Positions 33,745 to 42,066 of a stretch of 64,000 bases of DNA are shown piece after piece; position 1 is the first letter of the stretch, and each line of letters begins with the position of its first letter. The notes beneath the pieces are model-generated. The model had not been told where the DNA came from and did not search any database. It saw only the letters and a list, made by a program, of their open reading frames with translations. The position numbers and the translations under genes were made by a program. This DNA is from Streptomyces stelliscabiei. Lineage in GTDB: Bacteria; Actinomycetota; Actinomycetes; Streptomycetales; Streptomycetaceae. Where the stretch lies: positions 1,116,001-1,180,000 of the forward strand of contig NZ_JADBGF010000001.1 of the NCBI RefSeq assembly GCF_014873495.1, written 5' to 3'.

Positions 33745-34494
33745 GTGCTGCCGATCGACGCGGCGGCGCACAGCAGTCGCTGGCGCCGCCGCCATCCCGT
33801 GGACAAGGCCGTGCTCGGACTCGGCCTCACCCTGCTCGCGATCTCCCTGCCCCCCTGGCCCGGCGCCGCCCTGGTCCTGCTGACCGCGCTCGTCGTGCTG
33901 CTGGGCCCGGCGGGCGTGCCCGGCCGCCGGCTGTGGCGCGCCTACCGGGTGCCGCTGGGCTTCTGCGTGACCGGCGCGCTGCCGCTGCTCGTCCAGGTCG
34001 GCGGGCCCGGCGGGTTCGTCACCCCGGCCGACGGCGGCCCGGTCCGCGCCGGGGAACTGCTGCTGCGCACCTCGGCCGCCTCCCTCGGTGTGCTGCTGTT
34101 CGCCTTCACCACACCCATGTCGGACCTGTTGCCGCGCCTGGTGAAGGCCGGGGTGCCCGCGCCGGTGGTGGACGTCGCCCTGGTCACGTACCGCATGAGC
34201 TTCCTCCTGCTGGACTCCGTGCGCCGGATCCGGGAGGCGCAGGCCGCCCGGCTGGGGCACACCACACGGGCCGCGACCTGGCGTTCGCTCGCCGGGCTCG
34301 GCGCCACCGCGTTCGTCCGGGCCTTCGACCGGGCGGCGCGCCTGCAGACCGGGCTCGCCGGGCGGGGGTACGACGGCACCCTGCGCGTGCTGGTGCCCGA
34401 GGCCCGGGTCTCCGTCCGCTTCGTCGGGGCCGGCGTCGCACTCCTCGCCACCGTGACCGCCCTCACCTTCGTCCTGGAAAGGCCGCTGACATGA
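33745..34494 (+). CDS. cbiQ: Cobalt ECF transporter T component CbiQ
   Basis: 249 residues from a GTG at 33745, with five to six membrane helices and the coupling motifs of EcfT proteins: two Ala-Arg-Gly-type helices seen as EAQAARLGHTTR and LAGRGYDGTLRVL. Links CbiM to the ATPase. Its stop overlaps cbiO (ATGA). Confidence 0.9.
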   Translation: MLPIDAAAHSSRWRRRHPVDKAVLGLGLTLLAISLPPWPGAALVLLTALVVLLGPAGVPGRRLWRAYRVPLGFCVTGALPLLVQVGGPGGFVTPADGGPVRAGELLLRTSAASLGVLLFAFTTPMSDLLPRLVKAGVPAPVVDVALVTYRMSFLLLDSVRRIREAQAARLGHTTRAATWRSLAGLGATAFVRAFDRAARLQTGLAGRGYDGTLRVLVPEARVSVRFVGAGVALLATVTALTFVLERPLT

Positions 34495-35333
34495 GCGACC
34501 CCGTGCTGGTCACCCTGCGGGGCGCCTCCTTCGCCTACGAGGACGGCCCGGTCGTGCTGAGCGACCTCGACTTCGAGGTCCACGAGGGGCGCGCCCTGGC
34601 CCTGCTGGGCCGCAACGGCAGCGGCAAGACGACGCTGATGCGGCTGCTCAGCGGCGGACTGCGGCCCCGTACGGGCGAACTGGCGGTCGAGGGGCGGCCC
34701 GTGACGTACGACCGGAAGGGTCTGACCCGGCTGCGGACCACGGTCCAGCTGGTCGTCCAGGACCCGGACGACCAGCTGTTCGCGGCCTCCGTCGCCCAGG
34801 ACGTGTCGTTCGGCCCGCTCAATCTCGGGCTGCCCGACGCCCAGGTGCGGGCCCGGGTCGACGAGGCACTCGGCGCGCTCGGCATCGCCGCGCTCGCCGA
34901 CCGGCCCACCCATCTGCTCTCCTACGGCCAGCGCAAGCGGACCGCCATCGCCGGCGCGGTCGCGATGCGCCCCCGGGTCCTGATCCTCGACGAGCCGACG
35001 GCCGGGCTCGACCCGGACGGACAGGAACGGCTCCTCGCCACCCTGGACGACCTGCGCCGGTCCGGCACCACCGTCGTGATGGCCACCCACGACGTCGACC
35101 TCGCCCTGCGCTGGGCCGACGACGCGGCCCTGCTCACCCCGTCAGGCGCGCGCACGGGCCCGGTGGCCACGATGCTCGCCCGCACCGACCTCCTCCAGCA
35201 GGCCGGACTACGCCTCCCCTGGGGTGTCGCGGTCGCCCAACTACTGCGCGAGCAGGGCCTGTTGACCGACGAGGCGGCCCGGCCGCGCACCCCCGAGGAG
35301 CTGGCGGCCCTGGCTCAGGTCCGCAGGCCGTAG
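34491..35333 (+). CDS. cbiO: Cobalt ECF transporter ATPase CbiO
   Basis: 280 residues with Walker A LLGRNGSGKTTLMRLLSGG, Q-loop VVQDPDDQLFAASV (the DPDDQ is diagnostic for ECF ATPases), signature LLSYGQRKRTAIAGAVA and Walker B VLILDEPTAGLDPDG, with switch His in ATHDVDLA. ATG at 34491. The 3' end overlaps the fucose-pathway lactonase gene on the other strand by 19 bases, so the two operons are convergent without an intergenic terminator. Confidence 0.93.
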   Translation: MSDPVLVTLRGASFAYEDGPVVLSDLDFEVHEGRALALLGRNGSGKTTLMRLLSGGLRPRTGELAVEGRPVTYDRKGLTRLRTTVQLVVQDPDDQLFAASVAQDVSFGPLNLGLPDAQVRARVDEALGALGIAALADRPTHLLSYGQRKRTAIAGAVAMRPRVLILDEPTAGLDPDGQERLLATLDDLRRSGTTVVMATHDVDLALRWADDAALLTPSGARTGPVATMLARTDLLQQAGLRLPWGVAVAQLLREQGLLTDEAARPRTPEELAALAQVRRP

Positions 35334-36193
35334 ACGCGGACGGCGGTGCCCGCGAAGACCTCCCGGTGTTCTGCCGGGCCGAGGCCGGACAGCAACGCCT
35401 CGGCCGTGCCGAGGACTTCGCGGTAGTCGCAGGCGAGCCGGCAGACGGGCCAGTCGGAGCCGAACATCAGCCGACGGGGGCCGAAGGCGTCGAGCACGGT
35501 GTCGGCGTACGGGCGGAGGCCGGCGACGGACCAGGTCGTCCAGTCCGCCTCCGTGACCAGCCCGGAGAGCTTGCAGACGGTGTTGGGGAGGGCGGCCAGC
35601 CGCCTGATGTCGCCCGCCCACGGCTCCAGTTCGCCGGTGGCCACGGGCGGCTTCGCCGCGTGATCGAGGACGAAGGTGAGGTGCGGGAGGCGGGCCGCCG
35701 CCTCCACCGCGGCCGGCAGTTGATGGGGCTTGACCAGGAGGTCGTAGACGAGTCCCGCGTCGGCGACGGCGGCCAGGCCCCGCAGCACGTCCGGGCGGAG
35801 CAGCCAGCGGGGGTCGGGTTCGCCCTGCACCTGGTGGCGGATGCCCACCAGGTGCTCGCCGCCGGGGCCTTCGCGCAGCCCGTCGAGGACGGCGGCGACC
35901 CCGGGAGCGGTGAGGTCGGTCCAGCCGACGACCCCCGCGACCAGGTCGCTGCCGGCGGCCAGCGCCAGGAACTCGGGGGTCTCCTCGGGCACGGTGACCG
36001 TCTGCACCAGCACCGTGGCGGTGACCCCGGCGGCGCGGGCCGCCGGTTCCAGGTCGCGGAGGGTGAAGTCGCGGCGCAGCGGGGCGAGTTCGGGGCCGGT
36101 GATCCAGTCCTGGTCGCGGACGGAGAGGTCCCAGACATGGTGATGGGCGTCGACGATCCCGGTCTGCGGAGCGTCCGCAGGGGTCGGCGTCAC
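35315..36193 (-). CDS. L-fucono-lactonase-type amidohydrolase
   Basis: 292 residues of the amidohydrolase-2 family. The metal-binding VDAHHHVWDL at the start, GIRHQVQGEPDPRWL, LDHAAKPP and the terminal FGSDWPVCRLACDY match lactonases that open sugar-acid lactones. In the Xanthomonas oxidative L-fucose pathway the equivalent hydrolyses L-fucono-lactone to L-fuconate. GTG at 36193 overlaps the mutarotase stop (GTGA). Last gene of the six-gene operon. Alternative substrates are L-rhamnono- or L-galactono-lactone. Confidence 0.82.
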   Translation of the reverse strand: MTPTPADAPQTGIVDAHHHVWDLSVRDQDWITGPELAPLRRDFTLRDLEPAARAAGVTATVLVQTVTVPEETPEFLALAAGSDLVAGVVGWTDLTAPGVAAVLDGLREGPGGEHLVGIRHQVQGEPDPRWLLRPDVLRGLAAVADAGLVYDLLVKPHQLPAAVEAAARLPHLTFVLDHAAKPPVATGELEPWAGDIRRLAALPNTVCKLSGLVTEADWTTWSVAGLRPYADTVLDAFGPRRLMFGSDWPVCRLACDYREVLGTAEALLSGLGPAEHREVFAGTAVRVYGLRT

Positions 36194-36501
36194 AGCTCCC
36201 ACACCACGGGCAGTCCCGCGTCGGAGCCCTCCGCCGAGTAGTCGTGGGTGACGGCGAGGAGGTCGGCCATGCGGGCCTGCCAGGCGATGTTGACCGGAAG
36301 TTTCTCCAGCTCGGCGATCATGGCCGGGTAGTCCTCGACCTCCAGCAGGTGGAAGAGGTCGGTGCCGCTGCGCCAGATCGTCCAGGCGCTCACCCCGGCG
36401 GCGCGGATGGCGGCGGTCAGCTCCTCGGGGACCTCCCGGTGGGCCGCCTCGTACTCCTGGACGCGGTCGGCGCGGACCTGGGTGTGCAGGGCGACCCTCA
36501 C
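36190..36501 (-). CDS. L-fucose/L-rhamnose mutarotase (RhaM-like)
   Basis: 103 residues of the RhaM/YiiL dimeric alpha-beta barrel family: RVALHTQVRADRVQEYEAAH, SAWTIWRSGTDLFHLLEVEDY and NIAWQARMADLL. It interconverts sugar anomers to feed the dehydrogenase. GTG at 36501 overlaps the AKR stop (GTGA). In this operon L-fucose is the likelier substrate than L-rhamnose. Confidence 0.85.
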   Translation of the reverse strand: MRVALHTQVRADRVQEYEAAHREVPEELTAAIRAAGVSAWTIWRSGTDLFHLLEVEDYPAMIAELEKLPVNIAWQARMADLLAVTHDYSAEGSDAGLPVVWEL

Positions 36502-37514
36502 GAGAGCTCCTTGTCGTCGACAGGCGCCACGGCGGGCACGGGGGCTTCCGGGGCGAGGAGGCCCGCCGCGCGCAGCTCGTCCCAGAGGGCGGCCGGTACG
36601 GGGAGGCGGGACTGCTCCACGGTGTCGCGGACCTCGTCCGGTGAGCGGGCACCGGTGAGAACGGCGGCGACGGCCGGGTGGCCGAGGGGGAAGCGGAGGG
36701 CGGCGGCGCGCAGCGGCACCCCGTGGCGTTCGGTGACCTCCTTCAGGCGCAGGGCCCGTGCGAGGACGGCTTCCGGGGCGGGCGCGTAGTCGTAGGTGGC
36801 GCCCGGCGCGGGGTCGGTGAGCAGGCCGGAGTTGAAGACGCCGCCGATGAGGACGCTCCGGCCGCGCGCGGCGGCCTCGGGGAGCAGTTCGGCGAGGCCC
36901 TGCTGTTCCAGGAGGGTGTAGCGGCCGGCGAGGAGGACGACGTCGATGTCGGTCTCGCGCAGGAAGCGGGCCGGGACGGCGGTCTGGTTCATGCCGACGC
37001 CGATCGCTCCGACGACCCCTTCGGCGCGCAGCTGTTCGAGGGCCGGGTAGGCCTCGTCGAGGGCCTGGTCGGCGTGGTCGTCGGGGTCGTGGAGGAGGAC
37101 GATGTCGACCCGGTCCAGGCCCAGGCGGTCCAGGCTGGCTTCGAGGGAGCGGCGGACGCCGTCGGCGCTGAAGTCCCAGACGCGGCGCAGGGTCGCGGGG
37201 ACGGCGAAGCCGTCGGCCAGGTCGTCGGCCTCGCCGCCGCCTTCGGCGGGCACCAGCAGACGTCCGACCTTGGTGGAGACGGTGTAGGTGTCCCGGGGGC
37301 GCTCGCGCAGGGCGGCGCCCAGCCGGCGTTCGGAGAGGCCGAGGCCGTAGTGGGGGGCGGTGTCGAAGGTGCGGATCCCGGCGTCCCAGGCGGCGTCGAC
37401 CGCGGCGGCGGCCTCCTCGTCGGACACCGGGCGGAAGAGGTTGCCGATGCCGGCGGCGCCGTACGCCAGCTCGGTGACCCGGACTCCGGTGCGGCCGAGG
37501 GCCCTGGTCCTCAT
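36498..37514 (-). CDS. Aldo/keto reductase, L-fucose dehydrogenase type
   Basis: 338 residues of the AKR TIM barrel: GRTGVRVTELAYGAAGIGN, catalytic Asp/Tyr/Lys/His in DTAPHYGLGLSERRLG, VSTKVGR and IVLLHDPDDH. The group includes D-threo-aldose 1-dehydrogenase / L-fucose dehydrogenase, which oxidises the C1 of L-fucose to the lactone with NAD(P)+. ATG at 37514 overlaps the SDR stop. All four catalytic residues are visible. Confidence 0.85.
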   Translation of the reverse strand: MRTRALGRTGVRVTELAYGAAGIGNLFRPVSDEEAAAAVDAAWDAGIRTFDTAPHYGLGLSERRLGAALRERPRDTYTVSTKVGRLLVPAEGGGEADDLADGFAVPATLRRVWDFSADGVRRSLEASLDRLGLDRVDIVLLHDPDDHADQALDEAYPALEQLRAEGVVGAIGVGMNQTAVPARFLRETDIDVVLLAGRYTLLEQQGLAELLPEAAARGRSVLIGGVFNSGLLTDPAPGATYDYAPAPEAVLARALRLKEVTERHGVPLRAAALRFPLGHPAVAAVLTGARSPDEVRDTVEQSRLPVPAALWDELRAAGLLAPEAPVPAVAPVDDKELS

Positions 37515-38320
37515 GAGCCCACCGGGCGCAGCCGCAGGCCCTGCATGCCGCCGTCGACGGCGAGGGCGGTGCCGGTGACGGAGGCCGCGGCGGGGCTCGC
37601 CAGGTACGCGATGGCGGCGGCGACCTCGTCGGCGGTGACCAGTCGGCCCAGGGGCTGGCGGGCGTTGAGGGCGGCGCGCTCGGCCTCGGGGTCGTCGGCG
37701 GCGTCGAGGAGCCTGCCGACCCAGGGGGTGTCGGCCGTGCCGGGGTTGACGCAGTTGACGCGGACGCCCTCACGGACGTGGTCGGCGGCCATGGCGAGGG
37801 TCAGCGACAGCACGGCGCCCTTGCTGGCGCAGTACAGGGCGCGCTGCGGCAGTCCGGCGGTGGCGCCGATGGAGCAGGTGTTGACGATGGCCGCATGGGA
37901 CGACTTCCGCAGGTGGGGCAGGGCGGCGCGGCTGGTGCGCACGATGCCGAGGACGTTGACGTCCAGGACGCGGTGCCACTGTTCGTCGGGGTTGTCCTCG
38001 ACGGTGCCGATGGCGCCGATGCCCGCGTTGTTGACGAGGACGTCCAGGCCGCCGAGCCGCTGGACGGCGTCGGCGACGGCGGACCGTACGGAGGTGTCGT
38101 CGGTGACGTCGGCCTTCAGCCCGAGCAGGGGGTCCGAGGCCCCCGCGGGGTCGAGGTCGAGGACGGCCACCGCGGCGCCCCGGGCGGCCAGCAGCCGCGC
38201 CGTGGCGAGCCCGATGCCGGACGCGCCTCCGGTGACGATCGCCCTGAGTCCCGCGAATTCACCCCCCGGCCCGTTGGGTCCCTCTGTCGGCCCGGTCGGT
38301 TCACCTGTCTGCCCGGTCAT
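37511..38320 (-). CDS. SDR, 2-keto-3-deoxy-L-fuconate dehydrogenase type
   Basis: 269 residues of a classical short-chain dehydrogenase: cofactor motif [22 protein letters not shown], catalytic Ser region [11 protein letters not shown]-x-x-x-K in YCASKGAVL, and the C-terminal [13 protein letters not shown]. An Asp after the second strand (LDLDPAG) indicates NAD. In the oxidative L-fucose route this step makes 2,4-diketo-3-deoxy-L-fuconate. The first ~22 residues are a Gly/Pro/Thr-rich repeat ([10 protein letters not shown]). ATG at 38320 overlaps the dehydratase stop. Confidence 0.85.
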   Translation of the reverse strand: MTGQTGEPTGPTEGPNGPGGEFAGLRAIVTGGASGIGLATARLLAARGAAVAVLDLDPAGASDPLLGLKADVTDDTSVRSAVADAVQRLGGLDVLVNNAGIGAIGTVEDNPDEQWHRVLDVNVLGIVRTSRAALPHLRKSSHAAIVNTCSIGATAGLPQRALYCASKGAVLSLTLAMAADHVREGVRVNCVNPGTADTPWVGRLLDAADDPEAERAALNARQPLGRLVTADEVAAAIAYLASPAAASVTGTALAVDGGMQGLRLRPVGS

Positions 38321-39654
38321 GCGACGTCCTCCCGTCCAGCGAGGTCGGCGGCCCAGAACGTGCCGTCGGGGTAACGGTATTCGGCGAGCGAGGCGGGGTG
38401 CATGGTGGCGGAGAATCCTGGGGTCAGGGGGGCGACGTAGTGGCCGTCGCGCATCACCACGGGTGCCGTGAAGTGCTCGTGGAGGTGGTCGACGTACTCG
38501 ATGACCCGGTCGTCGGTGGTGCCGGACAGGGCCAGGTAGTCGAACATCGACAGGTGCTGGACCAGTTCGCACAGGCCCACGCCGCCGGCGTGCGGGCAGA
38601 CCGGGACCCCGAACTTCGCGGCGAGCAGCAGGATCGCCAGGTTCTCGTTGACGCCGCCGACGCGGGCCGCGTCGATCTGCAGGACGTCGAGGGCGTCGGC
38701 CTGGAGGAGCTGCTTGAAGACGATGCGGTTCTGGACGTGTTCGCCGGTGGCGACCTTCACGGGGGCGACACCGCGGCGGACGGCGGCGTGGCCGAGGATG
38801 TCGTCGGGGCTGGTGGGTTCCTCGATCCAGTACGGGTCGTACGCGGCGAGGGCCCGGGTCCAGTCGACGGCCTCGCCGATGTTCCAGCGCTGGTTGGCGT
38901 CGATGGCGATGCGGATGCCGTCGCCGACGGCGGCGCGGGCGGTGCGCATCCGGCGGACGTCGTCGTCGAGATCGGCGCCGACCTTCAGCTTGATCTGGGT
39001 GAAGCCGTCGGCGACGGCCTGCTTGGCCAGCCGGGTCAGCTTCTCGTCGGAGTAGCCGAGCCAGCCCGGTGAGGTGGTGTAGCCGGGGTAGCCGTGCTCC
39101 AGCAGCCGGCCCTCGCGGTCGGCGAGTCCCGTACGGCCCCGCCGCAGCAGGTCCAGCGCCTCCTCGGGGGTGAGGGCGTCGGCGATGTAGCGGAAGTCGA
39201 CCTGGGAAACCAGCCATTCGGGCTCGGCGTGGGCGAGCAGCCGCCACAGGGGCTGTCCGGCGCGCTTGGCGGCCAGGTCCCACACGGCGTTGACGACGGC
39301 GCCGATGGCCATGTGCATCACGCCCTTCTCGGGGCCGAGCCAGCGCAGCTGGCTGTCGCCGATCAGGTCGCGGTTGACCGAGCCGGGGTCGGCGCACAGC
39401 TCCTCGACGGAGCGGCCCACCAGGTGGGGCCGCAGGGCACCGATGGCGGCGACCTGGACGTCGTTGCCGCGGCCGATGGTGAAGGTGAAGCCGTGGCCTT
39501 CGAGGCCGTCCGCGGCGTCGGTGCGCAGCACGACGTAGGCGGCGGAGTAGTCGGGGTCCGGGTTCATGGCGTCGGAGCCGTCCAGCTCCCGCGAGGTGGG
39601 GAACCGGATGTCGTAGGTGTCGACCGCGGTGATCCGGGCGGGGGTTGCAGTCAC
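38317..39654 (-). CDS. L-fuconate dehydratase (enolase superfamily)
   Basis: 445 residues, the length of L-fuconate dehydratases. Catalytic Lys in QIKLKVGAD, metal ligands in [19 protein letters not shown] and ATGEHVQNR, and the His region [16 protein letters not shown] match this subgroup closely. It dehydrates L-fuconate to 2-keto-3-deoxy-L-fuconate. The GTG at 39654 is preferred for the AAAGG seven bases upstream; a GTG at 39669 overlapping the FAH-gene stop (GTGA) is the alternative and would add five residues. Confidence 0.9.
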   Translation of the reverse strand: MTATPARITAVDTYDIRFPTSRELDGSDAMNPDPDYSAAYVVLRTDAADGLEGHGFTFTIGRGNDVQVAAIGALRPHLVGRSVEELCADPGSVNRDLIGDSQLRWLGPEKGVMHMAIGAVVNAVWDLAAKRAGQPLWRLLAHAEPEWLVSQVDFRYIADALTPEEALDLLRRGRTGLADREGRLLEHGYPGYTTSPGWLGYSDEKLTRLAKQAVADGFTQIKLKVGADLDDDVRRMRTARAAVGDGIRIAIDANQRWNIGEAVDWTRALAAYDPYWIEEPTSPDDILGHAAVRRGVAPVKVATGEHVQNRIVFKQLLQADALDVLQIDAARVGGVNENLAILLLAAKFGVPVCPHAGGVGLCELVQHLSMFDYLALSGTTDDRVIEYVDHLHEHFTAPVVMRDGHYVAPLTPGFSATMHPASLAEYRYPDGTFWAADLAGREDVA

Positions 39655-39665
39655 GGGGGTGCCTT

Positions 39666-40517
39666 TCACGCTTGGCCGAAGGTCTGGCGCTGGCTCCCGA
39701 GCCCGTCGATCTCTAGCTCGACGGTGTCACCGGGGCGGAGGTAGGGGGTGCCGGGCAGGCCGAGGGCGACGCCCGCGGGCGTACCGGTGTTGATCACGTC
39801 GCCGGGTTCCAGGACCATGTACCGGCTGAGGTACGCCACGATCTCGTGGACGGGGAAGATCATGTCGCGGGTGTGGCCGTCCTGGCGCTTGACGCCGTTG
39901 ACACTCAGGCGCAGCCCGAGGTCCTGCGGGTCGCCGGCCTCGTCGGCGGTGACCAGCCAGGGGCCCATCGGGTTGAAGGTCTCGCAGGACTTGCCGAGGT
40001 CCCATTGCGAGGAGTACTCCAGCTGGAACTCGCGTTCGGAGACGTCGTGGCTGACCACGTATCCGGCGATCACGTCGGCCGCCTCCTCGGGGTCCTCCAG
40101 ATAGCGGGCCCGGCGTCCGACGACGACACCCAGCTCGACCTCCCAGTCGGTCTTCACCGAGCCGCGCGGGACGAGCACCTCGTCGTACGGGCCGACGACC
40201 GTGCCCGGGTCCTTCATGAAGACCACGGGGCGGGGCGGGATCGCGGCGCCGGTCTCGGCGGCGTGGTCGCGGTAGTTCAGCCCGACGCAGACGATCTTGC
40301 CGGGGCGGGCGAGGGGGGCGCCGATCCGCAGACCCTCGGTGTCGAGCACGGGGAGTCCGCCCGCCTCGACGGCGGCGCGGGCGCGGTCCACCCCACCGGA
40401 GGCGAGGAAGGCGCCGTCGATGTCGGAGGCCACGGAGGACAGATCCAGCAGCCGGCCGTCGTCGGTACGGACGGCGGGCCGCTCCTCTGTGGGGGCGCCG
40501 ACGCGTAGCAGTTTCAC
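39666..40517 (-). CDS. FAH-family hydrolase, 2,4-diketo-3-deoxy-L-fuconate cleavage
   Basis: 283 residues of the fumarylacetoacetate-hydrolase family: [18 protein letters not shown], metal ligands within [24 protein letters not shown] and [14 protein letters not shown]. In the fucose pathway it splits the diketo acid to pyruvate and L-lactate. First gene of the operon; its upstream region is shared with the divergent ABC importer and holds three palindromic repeats. ATG at 40517. Confidence 0.87.
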   Translation of the reverse strand: MKLLRVGAPTEERPAVRTDDGRLLDLSSVASDIDGAFLASGGVDRARAAVEAGGLPVLDTEGLRIGAPLARPGKIVCVGLNYRDHAAETGAAIPPRPVVFMKDPGTVVGPYDEVLVPRGSVKTDWEVELGVVVGRRARYLEDPEEAADVIAGYVVSHDVSEREFQLEYSSQWDLGKSCETFNPMGPWLVTADEAGDPQDLGLRLSVNGVKRQDGHTRDMIFPVHEIVAYLSRYMVLEPGDVINTGTPAGVALGLPGTPYLRPGDTVELEIDGLGSQRQTFGQA

Positions 40518-40547
40518 TGGGACAGCTCCCTTGCCATGGGTTCAACC

Positions 40548-40562
40548 ATTCATCGGAGGAAT
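40548..40562. promoter_or_regulatory. Operator-like palindrome, copy 1
   Basis: ATTCATCGGAGGAAT, a pseudo-palindrome with ATTC/GAAT ends, 31 bases upstream of the FAH-gene start. One of three near-identical 15-mers in this intergenic region; a likely site for the FadR-type regulator encoded at 44797. Confidence 0.7.
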
Positions 40563-40605
40563 GGCGCACCGTGACTTTAGGGGCAGTTCGGCGCGCTGAC
40601 AACGT

Positions 40606-40620
40606 ATTCCTCGGATGAAT
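40606..40620. promoter_or_regulatory. Operator-like palindrome, copy 2
   Basis: ATTCCTCGGATGAAT, the inverted form of copy 1 with one central mismatch, 58 bases away from it. Placed to overlap the promoter of the FAH-led operon. Confidence 0.7.
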
Positions 40621-40778
40621 TTGATCGACGGGGAACTGTCATACAGGTCACAGATCCGTCATGTACGACATAGACACCGTGATGCCCGCCACATCACCCC
40701 TCGGTCACGCTCAGAACTCATGGGGAGAGAACTCTTGTCAACTCCGGCAATGCCGTCGTAACGTCCTCGTCGTCCGAG
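40621..40778. other. Middle of the divergent fucose-locus intergenic region
   Basis: About 160 bases between operator copies 2 and 3 with no convincing reading frame. It should hold the importer promoter; I cannot fix -35/-10 boxes. Confidence 0.5.
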
Positions 40779-40793
40779 ATACATCGGAGGAAT
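40779..40793. promoter_or_regulatory. Operator-like palindrome, copy 3
   Basis: ATACATCGGAGGAAT, one base different from copy 1, 133 bases upstream of the binding-protein gene and 173 bases from copy 2. Suits control of the importer promoter and looping between the divergent operons. Confidence 0.68.
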
Positions 40794-40925
40794 CGCACCA
40801 CCGCATCGTGGCCGGTCAAACTCCGCTGCTCGTTCACCGGTTGACACCCAACCCTCCCCTCCGACGGTCCACGCATGCCTGCACCGGAGGGCGGCCTCCC
40901 CGTCCTGGCTAAGGAGAACCCGGCC

Positions 40926-41975
40926 ATGAAGATCGCTCGCACCCGCTCCACCGCCGCAGCGGCCTGCGCCCTCGCGGCCCTCACCCTCCTGACCGCGTGC
41001 AACCGCGACAGCTCCTCCGGGTCGGCCGGCTCGGGCGGTGACAAGCCCGCCATCGGGATCGACCTGCCGCGCTCCGACTCGGACTTCTGGAACTCCTACG
41101 CCGAGTACCTGAAGAAGGACGTCAAGTCCGAGGACATCAACGCGCTGCCGCTCAGCAACTCGCAGAACGACATCACCAAGCTGGTCGCCAACGTGCAGGT
41201 GTTCCAGAACACCGGCGCCAAGGCCGTCGTCATGGCCCCGCAGGACACCGGCGCCATCGCCTCGACCCTCGACACCCTCGCGTCGAAGAAGATCCCCGTG
41301 GTCAGCGTCGACACCCGGCCCGACAAGGGCGACGTCTACATGGTCGTGCGCGCCGACAACCGGGCGTACGGCACCAAGGCCTGCGAGTTCCTCGGCGAAC
41401 AGCTCGGCGGCAAGGGCAAGGTCGCCGAACTGCAGGGCGCCCTGGACTCCATCAACGGCCGCGACCGCTCCGAGGCGTTCGCGGAGTGCATGAAGACGAA
41501 GTTCCCCAAGATCAAGGTCTTCGAACTGCCCACCGACTGGAAGGGCGACGTGGCCTCCGCCAAGCTGCAGAGCCTGCTCGCCCAGCACCCCGACCTGGGC
41601 GGCATCTACATGCAGGCCGGCGGTGTCTTCCTGCAGCCGACCCTGGCGCTGCTGGAGCAGAAGGGCCTGCTGAAGCCGGCCGGGCAGAAGGGCCACATCT
41701 CGATCATCTCCAACGACGGCATCCCGCAGGAGTTCGACGCCATCCGCAAGGGCCAGATCGATGCCACCGTCTCCCAGCCCGCCGACCTCTACGCCAAGTA
41801 CGCGCTGTACTACGCCGAGGCCGCGGCCGAGGGCAAGAAGTTCGAGCCGGGCAAGACCGACCACGACTCCACGATCATCGAGATCCCGAACGGCCTGGAG
41901 GACCAGCTGCCGGCGCCGCTGGTGACCAAGGACAACGTGGACGACAAGTCCCTGTGGGGCAACAACGTCGGCTAG
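40926..41975 (+). CDS. Sugar ABC transporter substrate-binding lipoprotein
   Basis: 349 residues. A signal peptide with lipobox LLTAC (Cys at about residue 23) leads to a RbsB-like type I binding domain: GIDLPRSDSDFWNSYAEYL, AVVMAPQDTGAIAS, VSVDTRPDKGDVYMVVRADN and SIISNDGIPQEFDAIRKG. AAGGAG lies nine bases before the ATG at 40926. First gene of the importer, divergent from the fucose operon; probable ligand L-fucose or a related 6-deoxy/L-hexose. A stem-loop after the stop probably keeps its expression above that of the membrane parts. Confidence 0.88.
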   Translation: MKIARTRSTAAAACALAALTLLTACNRDSSSGSAGSGGDKPAIGIDLPRSDSDFWNSYAEYLKKDVKSEDINALPLSNSQNDITKLVANVQVFQNTGAKAVVMAPQDTGAIASTLDTLASKKIPVVSVDTRPDKGDVYMVVRADNRAYGTKACEFLGEQLGGKGKVAELQGALDSINGRDRSEAFAECMKTKFPKIKVFELPTDWKGDVASAKLQSLLAQHPDLGGIYMQAGGVFLQPTLALLEQKGLLKPAGQKGHISIISNDGIPQEFDAIRKGQIDATVSQPADLYAKYALYYAEAAAEGKKFEPGKTDHDSTIIEIPNGLEDQLPAPLVTKDNVDDKSLWGNNVG

Positions 41976-41996
41976 CCCCCGCAGGGCCGACGACCA

Positions 41997-42026
41997 GGCG
42001 GAGGGACGCGGCCCCGTCCCTCCGCC
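41997..42026 (+). terminator. Stem-loop after binding-protein gene (partial terminator)
   Basis: GGCGGAGGGACG at 41997-42008 pairs perfectly with CGTCCCTCCGCC at 42015-42026 across CGGCCC. It lies between the binding-protein and ATPase genes, the usual site for an mRNA-stabilising or attenuating hairpin in ABC importer operons. Confidence 0.75.
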
Positions 42027-42066
42027 CGCACCCCTCGCATCCCTCCCACGAAGGACGGTATCCACC

